64,000 nt of DNA from Rahnella sikkimica (GTDB lineage: Bacteria > Pseudomonadota > Gammaproteobacteria > Enterobacterales > Enterobacteriaceae), in assembly GCF_002951615.1 (NCBI RefSeq), contig NZ_CP019062.1, positions 186,001 through 250,000 on the forward strand. Reading direction: 5' to 3'. Positions 19,235-28,640 of this stretch are shown piece after piece; position 1 is the stretch's first letter, and the number at the start of each line of letters is the position of its first letter. The position numbers and the translations under genes were made by a program. The notes beneath the pieces are model-generated. The model made no database searches. It had not been told where the DNA came from and worked only from the letters and a program-made list of their open reading frames with translations.

Positions 19235-19771
19235 ATGATTTCGTTAACAACGTCGCGGCTTACGATGCAGCCAGTCCAGACTGACGACTGGGCGTTCTTT
19301 TTGCGGTTATATCAGACGCCGGAGGTCATGCGCTTTATCGGCGATATCGAAACGCCCGCGCAAATCCACAGCCGCTTTGAGCAGCGCCTTGGCAACTGGG
19401 ATCGCTACTGCGATTTCTGGCTCTGCCTGCTGATCCGTGAAAAAGAGAGCGGTGCGGCGGTTGGCCTGACCGGTTTTTTCCCCGACTGGCGTCCGTATCA
19501 GCAGGGTGAGGTGGGCTTTATCCTGGCACCGGAACATCAGCGCAAAGGCTATGCGGTTGAGTCGTTACGCGAAGTGTTAAATTTTGCCTTCGACCAGTGC
19601 GGGTTTCACCGTTTGCAGGCCAACGTGCTGGAAGGCAACGAGGCGTCTCGCCGCGTGCTGGAAAAATGCGGTTTTCAGTATGAAGGGCGGCTGCGCGACA
19701 GCTACCGCATTGGCGATGAATGGAAAAACGACTGGCTGCTGGGGCTGCTTGCCAGCGATACGCGCCCGTAG
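19235..19771 (+). CDS. GNAT-family N-acetyltransferase (RimJ/RimL type)
   Basis: A 178-aa acetyltransferase of the GNAT superfamily. The N-terminus ISLTTSRLTMQPVQTDDW is the RimJ/RimL/SpeG-type start, the acetyl-CoA-binding motif A is PEHQRKGYAVESL, and motif B is NEASRRVLEKCGFQYEGRLR. The substrate is not identifiable; proteins of this build acetylate ribosomal protein N-termini or small amines. It is divergent from ypdA and upstream of alaC, with about 134 bp of hairpin-rich leader in between. Confidence 0.88.
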   Translation: MISLTTSRLTMQPVQTDDWAFFLRLYQTPEVMRFIGDIETPAQIHSRFEQRLGNWDRYCDFWLCLLIREKESGAAVGLTGFFPDWRPYQQGEVGFILAPEHQRKGYAVESLREVLNFAFDQCGFHRLQANVLEGNEASRRVLEKCGFQYEGRLRDSYRIGDEWKNDWLLGLLASDTRP

Positions 19772-19844
19772 TGATTAACACGTAGTTAAAAAAATGTTGC
19801 TCAATCCCTCGACAGATTTTTTCCTCTGCGATATGTTCGTTGAA

Positions 19845-19891
19845 GGCCGCAACGCGGCCAGCGTCGCTCGGACGGTCCGGGCGCTTACGTA
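19845..19891 (+). promoter_or_regulatory. Hairpin-rich leader of alaC
   Basis: GGCCGC-AAC-GCGGCC (19845-19859) is followed by a second, imperfect stem built from CGGAC/GTCCG and AGCG/CGCT up to about 19887, ending just before the alaC ribosome site (GAGG, 19897-19900). There is no clear T-run, so a translational or RNA-stability role is as likely as attenuation. Confidence 0.4.
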
Positions 19892-19905
19892 TCCCAGAGG
19901 AAATT

Positions 19906-21150
19906 ATGGCTGATTCCAGTTCACCCCGTCGTTTTTCGCGTATTGATCGTCTTCCCCCTTATGTTTTCAACATTACTGCTGAGCTGAAAATGGCCGCACG
20001 CCACCGTGGCGAGGACATTATTGATTTCAGTATGGGGAATCCTGACGGCCCGACACCGCCACACATCGTGGAAAAACTGGTGCAGGTGGCGCAGCGTGAA
20101 GACACGCACGGTTATTCGACCTCCCGCGGCATTCCGCGTCTGCGCCGGGCGATTTCGCGCTGGTACGCCGACCGCTATCAGGTTGAAATCGATCCGGAAA
20201 GCGAAGCGATCGTCACCATCGGCTCGAAAGAAGGGCTGGCGCATCTGATGCTGGCAACGCTCGATCACGGTGATACCGTTCTGGTGCCAAACCCAAGTTA
20301 TCCGATCCACATCTACGGCGCAGTGATTGCCGGTGCGCAGGTGCGCTCCGTCCCGCTGGCGGAAGGTGTGGATTTCTTTGCCGAGCTGGAAAAAGCCATT
20401 CGCGAAACCATTCCTCGCCCGAAAATGATGATCCTCGGTTTCCCGTCGAACCCGACGGCGCAATGCGTGGAACTGGATTTCTTCGAGCGCGTCGTGGCTC
20501 TGGCAAAACAATACAACGTACTGGTGATCCACGATCTGGCGTATGCCGACATCGTGTATGACGGCTGGAAAGCGCCGTCGATCATGCAGGTGCCGGGCGC
20601 GAAAGACATCGCGGTGGAATTCTTCACCCTGTCCAAAAGCTACAACATGGCGGGCTGGCGTATCGGCTTTATGGTCGGTAATCCTGAACTGGTCAATGCG
20701 CTGGCGCGTATCAAGAGTTATCACGATTACGGCACATTCACCCCGTTACAGGTCGCGGCGATTGCGGCGCTGGAAGGCGATCAGCAATGCGTGAAAGACA
20801 TTGCCGAGCAATATCGTCAGCGCCGGAATGTGCTGGTGCGCGGGTTGCACGAAGCGGGATGGATGGTGGAAAACCCGAAAGCGTCGATGTACGTCTGGGC
20901 CAAAATCCCGCCTGTTTACGCGCATTTAGGTTCACTGGAATTTGCCAAACGCCTGCTGGCGGATGCCAAAGTCTGCGTGTCGCCGGGGATTGGTTTCGGG
21001 GATTACGGCGACACCCATGTGCGTTTCGCATTGATCGAAAATCAGGATCGTATCCGTCAGGCCATACGCGGTATTAAAGCGATGTTCCGCGCAGACGGCC
21101 TGCTGGCACCGAAAAAAACCGGTAACGAACCGACCGCTGAATCCGAATAA
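19906..21150 (+). CDS. alaC: Glutamate-pyruvate aminotransferase AlaC
   Basis: Pyridoxal-phosphate transaminase that makes L-alanine from pyruvate and glutamate. The protein has 414 aa (412 in E. coli) from the ATG at 19906, preceded by GAGG and matching the E. coli start; the frame is open further upstream through the leader, but that part has no family similarity. The PLP lysine is in [15 protein letters not shown] (about residue 243), preceded by [12 protein letters not shown] with the cofactor Asp and Tyr. alaC beside ypdA/ypdB is conserved with E. coli. Confidence 0.96.
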   Translation: MADSSSPRRFSRIDRLPPYVFNITAELKMAARHRGEDIIDFSMGNPDGPTPPHIVEKLVQVAQREDTHGYSTSRGIPRLRRAISRWYADRYQVEIDPESEAIVTIGSKEGLAHLMLATLDHGDTVLVPNPSYPIHIYGAVIAGAQVRSVPLAEGVDFFAELEKAIRETIPRPKMMILGFPSNPTAQCVELDFFERVVALAKQYNVLVIHDLAYADIVYDGWKAPSIMQVPGAKDIAVEFFTLSKSYNMAGWRIGFMVGNPELVNALARIKSYHDYGTFTPLQVAAIAALEGDQQCVKDIAEQYRQRRNVLVRGLHEAGWMVENPKASMYVWAKIPPVYAHLGSLEFAKRLLADAKVCVSPGIGFGDYGDTHVRFALIENQDRIRQAIRGIKAMFRADGLLAPKKTGNEPTAESE

Positions 21151-21180
21151 TTTTCAAAAGTCCTGAAAACCAGAAGCACA

Positions 21181-21212
21181 AAAGCCAGTCATCTGAGGTG
21201 ACTGGCTTTTTT
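21181..21212 (+). terminator. Intrinsic terminator of alaC
   Basis: AAAGCCAGTCA pairs with TGACTGGCTTT around a 7-8-nt loop, ending in a T-run. Confidence 0.9.
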
Positions 21213-21257
21213 ATTAACAATTTTTTATTAACGGCTCTTTGCTTAACGACTCTTTGT

Positions 21258-22115
21258 CTAACGGATGTCAGCAGGTGAACAGCCAAAACGCTGGCGGAAA
21301 CGCAGGGAAAACCGCGAACTGGCGCGATAGCCGCAGGCATCGGCGATTTGCGACAGGCTCCAGCGCGTGGTTTGCAGCAGCGTCATCGCGTGGTGCATAC
21401 GAATATCCTGCAACAAGGTGCGAAAGCTGATCTGCTCCTCCACCAGCCGCCGTCGCAGCGTGGCTTCACTCATGGCCAGTTGCTGGCTGGCGTGGGCGGC
21501 GGTCCAGGCAAATTCCGGTGCGGAAGCCAGCAGCGTGGTCAGCCGGGTGCCCAGCGGTTCACCGGCGCGGGGCATGAATAAAATGCCGCGCTCCGCCAGC
21601 GCGATCAGCACACCGGTCAGACGGTTTTGCTGCACTGCCGTGCTGGCCGAATTTTTAAGACCGTGCAGACAATAATCCAGCGTTTCCTGTAATTCATCGT
21701 CCAGCAGCAGGATCTGAATGCCGTTAAGCGGCGACAGTGGCGTCAGCAGCGAGGCGTTATCGCGGTAAAATCCGGCGATCAGCGCCGGTGAAAACCCCAG
21801 AAACAGCGACGAGAAAATGCCGGTTTCTGCATTGAGCGTTTTGCTGACATGTGCCTGTGTGTGCTGTGAGATCACCATCAGATGCGGCGAATTCCCCAGC
21901 GTCACCGGGGTTTCGTGCTCCTGACTCAGCGTCAGTTGCCCGGAATTCACCCGCAGCAGCGACGGCTCAAAAAAACGAAAATTAGCCGCCTGATGAGGCT
22001 GTTGCAGATAAGGCTGTGCCAGCGAATAAAGCCGGTCGTGGATGACCGGCAGCTGGTCAGGCAGAAGATTTTCCGCATTGCCGCGCGCTTCAGGGTGCAG
22101 GGTTTCTCCTGCCAC
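21258..22115 (-). CDS. AraC-family transcriptional regulator
   Basis: A 285-aa regulator whose two helix-turn-helix motifs lie at the C-terminus (AMSEATLRRRLVEEQISFRT and LSQIADACGYRASSRFSLRF), the AraC/XylS signature. The N-terminal two thirds has no recognisable ligand domain. The assigned start is a GTG six bases after the stop of the PEBP gene, so the two are probably co-transcribed and translationally linked. A start further inside the protein cannot be excluded. Target genes are unknown; the PEBP gene and its upstream region are the obvious first candidates. Confidence 0.85.
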   Translation of the reverse strand: MAGETLHPEARGNAENLLPDQLPVIHDRLYSLAQPYLQQPHQAANFRFFEPSLLRVNSGQLTLSQEHETPVTLGNSPHLMVISQHTQAHVSKTLNAETGIFSSLFLGFSPALIAGFYRDNASLLTPLSPLNGIQILLLDDELQETLDYCLHGLKNSASTAVQQNRLTGVLIALAERGILFMPRAGEPLGTRLTTLLASAPEFAWTAAHASQQLAMSEATLRRRLVEEQISFRTLLQDIRMHHAMTLLQTTRWSLSQIADACGYRASSRFSLRFRQRFGCSPADIR

Positions 22116-22121
22116 CGGGTA

Positions 22122-22748
22122 TTACTTCACGTCCGGGTTTAAGGTGTAAGTCCCGGTCAGGCTGGCCTGCGCCAGAACGTGTCCGTCGATGGCGGCCAGC
22201 ACATCCGGGCCATAGAATTTACCCTGCAATTCCAGCTCAGGAATATCCAGCGCGTACAGCGTAAAAACATAGTCATGCGCAATTTCGTCATTCCACGGCG
22301 GGCAGGCACCGTCATAACCGTAATAGTCGCCGCCCATGTTTTCGTCATCGCCAAACCAGGCGGTGTAACCGTTGATGCCGTGACGCATTCCGGCTTCAGC
22401 AGGCAACGCCGGTTTGCCTTTTGGCGTCACGCTGTCGCTGTGGCTGCCTTCGGCAATTTCACGGGTGTCCGCAGGAATGTTGATCAGCAACCAGTGGAAC
22501 AGATCGATGCGTGGCAGTGAGGCGGAAACCACTTTGCCTTCCTGATTCACGTCGTCCGGACGGCTCGGTACATGCGGATCCACGCAGATTAACGCAAAGG
22601 AACGGGTGTTTTCCGGCACGTCGCTCCAGGCTAAATGCGGGTTACGGTTGGTGGAAAGCGTCAGATGGTTGACGGCATCCTGAACCGCAAATGCCAGTTC
22701 GCCCGGCATCGGTGCGCCGTTCTCAAAATTCTGACTGATCAATTTCAT
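22122..22748 (-). CDS. YbhB/YbcL-family PEBP-like protein
   Basis: A 208-aa cytosolic protein of the phosphatidylethanolamine-binding/Raf-kinase-inhibitor-like family (YbhB, YbcL). Family elements are FALICVDPHVP (the DPD-like ligand-site region), FHWLLINIPAD, and GYDGACPPWND, the GP-x-PP-type anion site, followed by HDYVFTLYALD. It is about 50 residues longer than E. coli YbhB, with an insertion around GINGYTAWFGDDENMGGDYYG. The start is the ATG at 22748; upstream in-frame codons lack similarity. The biochemical role of the bacterial family is not settled. Confidence 0.88.
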   Translation of the reverse strand: MKLISQNFENGAPMPGELAFAVQDAVNHLTLSTNRNPHLAWSDVPENTRSFALICVDPHVPSRPDDVNQEGKVVSASLPRIDLFHWLLINIPADTREIAEGSHSDSVTPKGKPALPAEAGMRHGINGYTAWFGDDENMGGDYYGYDGACPPWNDEIAHDYVFTLYALDIPELELQGKFYGPDVLAAIDGHVLAQASLTGTYTLNPDVK

Positions 22749-22892
22749 GGGGGATCCTCTGCATGTGAATGTACTGGGGTATGCCGTGATTCTATCGCGA
22801 TACGTCGTTTTGAAAATGACATTGCCGCTCATAATATTCACTTTACCCGTCATATTGACCGAAAAAGTCAACATGACGGGCGCAGGGGAAAA

Positions 22893-24698
22893 TCATTCGT
22901 TATCGCGGTTGTAGTGGATCACCCGACGCTTCCCGTCGATCTGCACATCTGTCCATCTGCGCTGCACGGGTCTGACTTCACCGTTACGCAGCGCCTGAAT
23001 CAGCGCGTCTCTATCCTTCTCTTCATACAGATAAAGCTCGCCGGCCAGTGTCCATTTTCCGGCCTGACGGGCGAAAATCCGGCAGTTGATGGACGGCGTA
23101 TCGAACGTATTACAGAAGAAAATCTCCTTCTGCTTATCGTTGTTCAGATCCAGCGTATTGACGATGCAGGCATCCTGCAAGCTCAGACAATCGCGCAGCG
23201 TACTGCGGTAATTTTCCAGCTCCGGCAAACTCTTCCACCAGGCATCATCCGGTTGGGAAGCGCCTTTTGCCAGCAGGATCATTTTCTTCGCGTCTTCAAT
23301 CCGGTAGTTTCTGGCGGCCTTTTCTGCGTCTTTAACGTTGTACGCGCCCCAGCGGGACGTCTGCGCGAGCGAATTTTTCAACGTGGCCTGCAAGCGCGGA
23401 TCGCTGGTGAACGCCGGATGCTGCTGCAACTTCTCCAGCGCTTCATTGCCCCGGCGGCCGGTGTCGAAACGCAGTAAATTCAGCGAGAGATCTTTAGCCT
23501 GCGTTTTCCCGCTGTCCAGCCGCGCAATCTGGTTATTCACGCTGATGCGGTAAGGATCGAGCAACGGGCTGTTGCAGGCAATCACCAGCAAAACCACCAG
23601 CAGCGACAGCGGTTTGTTGAACTGCGTAATGCGCGGCAACCAGTCCGACCGTTTATCGATAACCGAAAAACTGTAGCAAACCGACGCAATCAGCGTGACG
23701 ACAATAATCTGCATCGCCCAGATCCGCGACGGCGTCCAGCCGTACTGCGAGACACGCAGACCGGTGGCGTAAAGCGCCAGCACGCCATACACCGGCAGCA
23801 GCAGAATCGCGGCATCAACCATCAGCCGGATAACACGGGGATATGGCTTCACCGGGCTGTCCGTTTCCCGCACCACATTCACCAGCACCAGCAAACCGAG
23901 CGCCATCGTGGTGAGCAAACTGGCGGCCGACCACGCCTGAGACAGCGCACTCAGGCCGGTAAACGGCAGGGCGAACAGGAAGATCAGCGCGATAAACGCC
24001 ACCAGCGGCAGCAGGCCTTTCAGGATGAAACGGATGATGTTACGCGTGGTGTTCATCAGCGAAGGCTGGGTGCGGCAGGTGACAATACTGATGCCGAGCA
24101 GCAGGCCGTAGACCAGCCAGCCCACCAGCGGCGTATCGTAAAACAGCTGGTGGAAGTATTCGATGCCGATCAGCCGGAACAGCGCCGACCACAGCGCGAC
24201 TACCCCGACGGCCAGCAGCATCAGCAGCAGGGTTAACATCATGCACAGAATATTCTGGCTGTAACAGGCGGCCAGATTGATGTAGCGATAGCGCGCGTGA
24301 GGCGGGAAAGCCTGGACCTGAAGCCACGGTAAAATAAAGAACACCAGCAGCGCCAGCGAAAGCTGGAACGGAACAAGAATGCTGTCGGTCATTACGCCGA
24401 AAACATTGCTTTTTGCCCACGCCGCCAGCCCGGTCAGCAGCAGGGTGAGGACGATAATGCCTGCCCAGAACCGTCCGTCTTTCAGCCGCGTGACGGACAT
24501 CGAAATCAGCACCGGTAATACCAGTGCCATAGTTTGCCCGTAAATATTATGCGTAAAGCGGATTAACGCAGGCGTTTCCGGGGCGGAAAAAAAGAAATAC
24601 AGCAACAGACCCTGTAACAGGCAAATCGCCATGATGAAAGCGCGAGCGGGCGAAGGAACAGGGGGCATTGCGCTTCCTGCCCGGTTGAACTGAGGCAT
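22893..24698 (-). CDS. DUF4153-family membrane protein
   Basis: A 601-aa protein from the ATG at 24698, which follows GGAGAG; an upstream in-frame start at 24848 adds 50 residues without a ribosome site or similarity. About twelve hydrophobic helices fill the first 400 residues (family marks FYDTPLVGWLVYG, LFALPFTGLSALSQAWSAASLL), the DUF4153 build. The C-terminal 200 residues are hydrophilic, contain repeated alpha-helical stretches and end with a soluble region carrying CRIFARQAGKWTLAG. Function unknown; DUF4153 proteins are often near envelope genes. Confidence 0.8.
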   Translation of the reverse strand: MPQFNRAGSAMPPVPSPARAFIMAICLLQGLLLYFFFSAPETPALIRFTHNIYGQTMALVLPVLISMSVTRLKDGRFWAGIIVLTLLLTGLAAWAKSNVFGVMTDSILVPFQLSLALLVFFILPWLQVQAFPPHARYRYINLAACYSQNILCMMLTLLLMLLAVGVVALWSALFRLIGIEYFHQLFYDTPLVGWLVYGLLLGISIVTCRTQPSLMNTTRNIIRFILKGLLPLVAFIALIFLFALPFTGLSALSQAWSAASLLTTMALGLLVLVNVVRETDSPVKPYPRVIRLMVDAAILLLPVYGVLALYATGLRVSQYGWTPSRIWAMQIIVVTLIASVCYSFSVIDKRSDWLPRITQFNKPLSLLVVLLVIACNSPLLDPYRISVNNQIARLDSGKTQAKDLSLNLLRFDTGRRGNEALEKLQQHPAFTSDPRLQATLKNSLAQTSRWGAYNVKDAEKAARNYRIEDAKKMILLAKGASQPDDAWWKSLPELENYRSTLRDCLSLQDACIVNTLDLNNDKQKEIFFCNTFDTPSINCRIFARQAGKWTLAGELYLYEEKDRDALIQALRNGEVRPVQRRWTDVQIDGKRRVIHYNRDNE

Positions 24699-24885
24699 CC
24701 GTGACTCTCCAAAGTGTAAGGGGACGTAATCAGAAAAATTCCTGTCAGTGTAGAGGGTTCCGGCGCTCAGTGCAGGAAACTCTTCATCAGGCGGCGTCTG
24801 CAATTTTGTGAGCTTCGCCACATAACTGGCAAAATCAGCGGCAGTCACTAGGCTTAACTATTGGATGGAGAATTTCGAGGTGAAA

Positions 24886-25338
24886 ATGGCTGAACACGAA
24901 CTGAAAGAAAAACGCATTGAAATCGTTAAGAATTTCTACGCCAAACTGGATCAGGCTGATGCTTCGTTGTTAGATCTCTTTGCCGAAGACGTCGTGCTGT
25001 TCTTCCCGAAATTTGGTACCGCCCAGGGTAAGTCATCATTGGGAGAACTGGGCAAACGCTTTGCGCTGGAGATAGACAAAATTCAGCATATTCAGGATGC
25101 CTTCGCCTTTTTGAGTGACGGCGATACCGTCGTGCTGGAAGGGCAGATGCGCGGCGTCATGCAAAACGGCGACCGCTGGCCGACGTCGGAAACGGGCAGC
25201 CATCACTTCTGCACGGTATTTGTGTTCGACGGTTTGCTGATTAAGCGGCTGAGTATTTATCTGGATCCGGATTTTAATCTTGAGGACAAAAAGCGCGTCA
25301 ACAATTACCGCCAGACAGTGAAAGCTGAAGCGTCATAA
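24886..25338 (+). CDS. SnoaL/NTF2-like protein
   Basis: A 150-aa protein with the cone-shaped NTF2/SnoaL-like fold: N-terminal helix (EIVKNFYAKLDQADASLLDLFAEDVVLFFPKFGTAQG), then VVLEGQMRGVMQNGDRW and HHFCTVFVFDGLLIKRLSIYLD, the typical last strands. The start at 24886 is chosen because GAGG sits 8 bases upstream; an ATG 21 bp earlier lacks one. Members act as isomerases, hydrolases or ligand carriers, so no reaction can be assigned. It is divergent from the DUF4153 gene and convergent with csgG. Confidence 0.8.
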   Translation: MAEHELKEKRIEIVKNFYAKLDQADASLLDLFAEDVVLFFPKFGTAQGKSSLGELGKRFALEIDKIQHIQDAFAFLSDGDTVVLEGQMRGVMQNGDRWPTSETGSHHFCTVFVFDGLLIKRLSIYLDPDFNLEDKKRVNNYRQTVKAEAS

Positions 25339-25376
25339 AAAAGAAGGGAAGTGGCTTCAACCCACCACTTCCCTTC
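25336..25376 (-). terminator. Intrinsic terminator of the csgDEFG operon
   Basis: GAAGGGAAGTGG (25343-25354) pairs perfectly with CCACTTCCCTTC (25365-25376). On the minus strand the stem is followed by a T-run (A-run 25337-25342), 16 bp past the csgG stop. Confidence 0.88.
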
Positions 25377-25391
25377 GCCAACCGCAGAACA

Positions 25392-26225
25392 TCAGGATTC
25401 GGCGGGGACAACGCTGTTTTTGTAGCGTTGCAGAATCGGAGAATTGATATCCGAAGGATTCTGCAACTGCCACAGATTCCGTTCGATACCGTCATTGACC
25501 AGATAAATAACCCCGGATTCAATCGCGGACATCAGACATAACATCACCGGCTCGTTGGTGGTATAGCCCAGTTCGCCTTCCAGCAGACGCTGATAGTCGA
25601 TAAAGCGGAACACCCCGGCCTGCACTTCATACGACAATATCGTCTTACTCGTATTGACTGACGACAGAACTTCCCCGGTATTGACGTCGACAGCACGCAG
25701 GTTCACGGCTATCTGGTCCAACTGGTACTGCGTACTGGCACCGATACCGAAGTAACGTGCGCCAATCCCGCCTGATTTCACATTGCTTTCGTAGCCAATG
25801 ATCGAACCTTCAATCAAAATATTTGCCGCCACCAGCGAGGAAAGCGGGCGCTGGTTATTGATGGCGACGCTGCCATTCTCCTGGGCTGCACGAATAATTT
25901 TGCGTTCATTGAGCAGGTTTTGCAGACCCTGACGTTCCAGAGGAATAAACCATTTCGAATCTTTCAGCGCGGAAACCAGCATCGCCGTGGCGCTCTGCGG
26001 CACCGCCGTCGAGAAGTTACTCGCCGGATACGGTTTGAACTGACCCGTTTCATCCTGAATATTATACACCGAGACGAATATCCGCCCGGCGGCTGGCGGC
26101 AGGTGTGTCAGGTCGGTATAGCTGGGCGCGCGGGGTAATAATGTCGGTCTGGCGGCTTCTTTAGGTGCTGCTGTGAGGCACCCGCTCAACACAAAAACTG
26201 CGATGAGTAATAAATAGCTGCGCAT
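25392..26225 (-). CDS. csgG: Curli secretion channel lipoprotein CsgG
   Basis: Outer-membrane lipoprotein that forms the nonameric pore through which curli subunits leave the cell. The start is taken at 26225, which has AGGA upstream and gives 277 aa, exactly the E. coli length; an in-frame ATG 27 bp upstream lacks a ribosome site. The lipobox is VLSGC (Cys at residue 16). The constriction region PYPASNFSTAVPQSATAML with Tyr, Asn and Phe is conserved, as are RQGLQNLLNERKIIRAA and GARYFGIGASTQYQ. Last gene of csgDEFG. Confidence 0.97.
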   Translation of the reverse strand: MRSYLLLIAVFVLSGCLTAAPKEAARPTLLPRAPSYTDLTHLPPAAGRIFVSVYNIQDETGQFKPYPASNFSTAVPQSATAMLVSALKDSKWFIPLERQGLQNLLNERKIIRAAQENGSVAINNQRPLSSLVAANILIEGSIIGYESNVKSGGIGARYFGIGASTQYQLDQIAVNLRAVDVNTGEVLSSVNTSKTILSYEVQAGVFRFIDYQRLLEGELGYTTNEPVMLCLMSAIESGVIYLVNDGIERNLWQLQNPSDINSPILQRYKNSVVPAES

Positions 26226-26257
26226 GATGTTGTTCCTGTTTTTATTGGTCATCGGAA

Positions 26258-26683
26258 TCAGTTGGTCGTTGAGGACAAACCCTGAACCTGAATGGTGGAC
26301 ACTTTGCCGGTTTTGCGATCAGTGACGTTCATCACCAGTTGCCCGTCGGTATTCTGGATATCCACGATAAAGTCCTGTGTCACCAGCCGCCCCGGTTTCC
26401 CCTGATTCACGTTGCCCATCAGGCTGCCCAGCAATTGCGACTGGATAGACGCGGTAAAGTTATCCAGCGCCGAGGTACTGGACGTTCCGAAATCATACGC
26501 ATCGGGATCTTTATACGAGTTTTGCGCCTGCGCCTCATTGAGCAGAAACGCACCATTATTCGGGTTACCGCCGAAATTCGGGTTGATGAACTGGAAAACC
26601 ATATTGCCCCCCCAGGACAGCGGGGACGCCGTCAGCAATGCCAGCAGCATCACCGAGCGCGGGACAGAGACTGGAATATTCAC
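26258..26683 (-). CDS. csgF: Curli assembly factor CsgF
   Basis: Exported accessory protein that sits on the CsgG pore and couples secretion to CsgB nucleation at the cell surface. The protein has 141 aa (138 in E. coli). The signal peptide covers about residues 1-25; the mature N-terminus begins [19 protein letters not shown], the conserved segment that inserts into CsgG. Nucleotide context: second from last in csgDEFG, with short gaps to both neighbours. Confidence 0.96.
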   Translation of the reverse strand: MNIPVSVPRSVMLLALLTASPLSWGGNMVFQFINPNFGGNPNNGAFLLNEAQAQNSYKDPDAYDFGTSSTSALDNFTASIQSQLLGSLMGNVNQGKPGRLVTQDFIVDIQNTDGQLVMNVTDRKTGKVSTIQVQGLSSTTN

Positions 26684-26710
26684 GATGCTCTCCTTAAAAG
26701 AGGCTGTGCA

Positions 26711-27106
26711 TTAAAATTCGTCATGGGCGAGATCCCCGGTGCCAAGTAATGCTTTGTCTAGTTGCCGACGTGATAAGGCTTCTTTGACCCCGGCGATGGC
26801 GGTTTCGACGTCCTTATCAAAATTGCGACGGTTCGGAAACAGCAGGGTCTGATACAAGGTGTCCTGACCTATTTTTATGCTGATCCAACTGCCCCAGCGG
26901 GCGCTGGGTCTTTCTGAGATAGTGATCGTTTCCGGGTAGTTCTGTTCCCACCGGTCAGTAAAACCACGGTAAAAATCGTGGCCCACCGACGTCACCGTGC
27001 GGTCGGTGATCAACCCCGGATCCCGTACATCAGCGGCCTGGACATGCACGCAGGTAGCACAAAGCAGCGCCAGCCAGAGCCAGAACGATTTCATACAAGG
27101 AGTCAT
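26711..27106 (-). CDS. csgE: Curli secretion specificity factor CsgE
   Basis: Periplasmic cap of the CsgG channel that gives substrate specificity. The start at 27106 lies 4 bases after the csgD stop, suggesting translational coupling, and gives 131 aa (129 in E. coli); an ATG 12 bp downstream is an alternative. After a signal peptide (cut near VQAADV) come DRTVTSVGHDFYRGF, ERPSARWGSWISI and the C-terminal RRQLDKALLGTGDLAHDEF, all conserved. The frame is open far upstream into csgD, but only this part is the gene. Confidence 0.95.
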   Translation of the reverse strand: MTPCMKSFWLWLALLCATCVHVQAADVRDPGLITDRTVTSVGHDFYRGFTDRWEQNYPETITISERPSARWGSWISIKIGQDTLYQTLLFPNRRNFDKDVETAIAGVKEALSRRQLDKALLGTGDLAHDEF

Positions 27107-27110
27107 GATG

Positions 27111-27761
27111 TCAGCGCTTGAGATTGTCGTTAGCCCAGGAAGCCGCCTGAGTACGGTTCTTGACGGAAATTTTCCTGAATAAATTATAAAGATGCGTTTT
27201 GACGGTGTTCTCACTGATAAACAGCAGACGTGCGATTTCCGTGTTCGACGCGCCAACACGTAATTTATTCAGGATCTCTTTTTCACGGTGAGTCAGGCCG
27301 GTGTCTTCGCTGTGAAGGTGGCGGAAAGCGCCGGACTGGTTGATCAGATAGCTGGCGAACCCCTGAGAGAAATAGCATTCCCCGCGGATCACGCTTCTGA
27401 TGCCTTCCACCAGATGTTCTTCATCGGTCGAAAGATAAAAAACGGCGCTGATCCGTGGCCAGGTTTCGATTTCACGGAAATGGTAATTGTCGGGCGTATT
27501 GAGCAGTAATAACTTCACGCTGCTGTGATACCGGTTAATGGCGGACTGCCATGAATCAATGGTCCGGCGATCAGCTTCCATCATATCGAAAAGAATTAAT
27601 GTCTCCTGAAGATACTGATCCTCCAGAGACTTATGAATATTATGCAACCGGGTATTCACGTAAAGTTGTTGTTTTAATTGCTGCAATAAAGCACTGGCTT
27701 GTAATGATGGTTTGGTCACTAATAAAAGAATATTATTATTGATTGCTGCTTCATTACTCAT
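27111..27761 (-). CDS. csgD: Biofilm master regulator CsgD
   Basis: LuxR/FixJ-family regulator that activates curli and other matrix genes. The protein has 216 aa from the ATG at 27761, exactly the E. coli length; the frame extends 19 codons upstream without similarity. The N-terminal pseudo-receiver domain lacks a normal phosphorylation pocket. The C-terminal helix-turn-helix includes LTHREKEILNKLRVGASNTEIARLLFISENTVKTHLYNLFRKI split over about residues 150-195. It is the first gene of the leftward csgDEFG operon, with a long upstream region for signal integration. Confidence 0.97.
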   Translation of the reverse strand: MSNEAAINNNILLLVTKPSLQASALLQQLKQQLYVNTRLHNIHKSLEDQYLQETLILFDMMEADRRTIDSWQSAINRYHSSVKLLLLNTPDNYHFREIETWPRISAVFYLSTDEEHLVEGIRSVIRGECYFSQGFASYLINQSGAFRHLHSEDTGLTHREKEILNKLRVGASNTEIARLLFISENTVKTHLYNLFRKISVKNRTQAASWANDNLKR

Positions 27762-28640
27762 AATGAAACCCTGCCCTGATTTTTTATCGCCACAGTCGGC
27801 CATTGCCTGATATTTCAACAGGCAGAAAAAGACTGTGATTTTATTTTGCTAAATCTATAGCTGTATAATTGCTGTGTATATCTGAAAACTGCAAATATTC
27901 ACGGCCTGAAGCACATAATATTTTATGTCTTTTCATGTGCGGTACAGACTCAATTTAGCTTTTGGTTTCCCTTACGCAAGGCTTATTTATGTTTCAAAAT
28001 GTAACTCAAAATGTATAAAGTTTTCTTAATGTATTGCGTTAATTTTCCCGGCCGCGGCATAAAGGGAATTTAAGTAACGCCCTTACACAATCTTAACGTT
28101 CGCCCTTGTTAAGACTGCATATTTAAGGATTACTTAACACAAATAATCTTCCGGAAACGACAGATATTTGCATGATTCATCGTAAATAAAGCCAATATCA
28201 GCCTCTCATACATTTGATTTAGCTTAGGTGAAGCGCCCGTAAAGCCCTCTCAGGCGTGAAGAAAGCAGGAAGAATGAGGGTCGAAAGGGGGCGAGGTGTC
28301 AATGTTAAGCGTTGGAAATGTGCGAAAGATCTCTTTTATGGGCACATTAACCTCTGTGCCGGATTAAGAATAGTTGCATTTGTGTGATTATTTGAAGGGC
28401 TGTTTTTGAGCACTTTAGGATTAATGCCATGGGGTAGATTAGCCGCGCTGACCTTTAACTGAAATGTTCTGGTCAATCCGCATGAGAAGTACATCCTCAT
28501 ACTTTTTGATGAACCTGATAATTAAAATACGACGTGCGGGTGAGTTTCTTATTCGGATGAAACACCATAATCAATTCGTCAGCAGCAATAAAACTGGCGG
28601 GAAGATATTATCTGAACGTCGGATTTAAAAAGGTGACGAA
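27762..28640. other. csgD-csgB divergent control region
   Basis: An 879-bp non-coding region between divergent csgD and csgB; the E. coli equivalent is about 750 bp and is among the most heavily regulated intergenic regions known there. It is AT-rich, with curved-type A/T runs near csgD and a more GC-rich block at 28200-28310. A CsgD-box candidate is listed separately. I see no coding frame with a proper start and similarity. Confidence 0.75.
28537..28547 (+). promoter_or_regulatory. Candidate CsgD box upstream of csgB
   Basis: CGGGTGAGTTT matches the CsgD consensus CGGGKGAGNKA at 10 of 11 positions. A CATAAT hexamer at 28566-28571 could be the -10 of the csgBA promoter, placing the box next to its -35 region, 94 bp before the csgB start. 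Confidence 0.6.
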
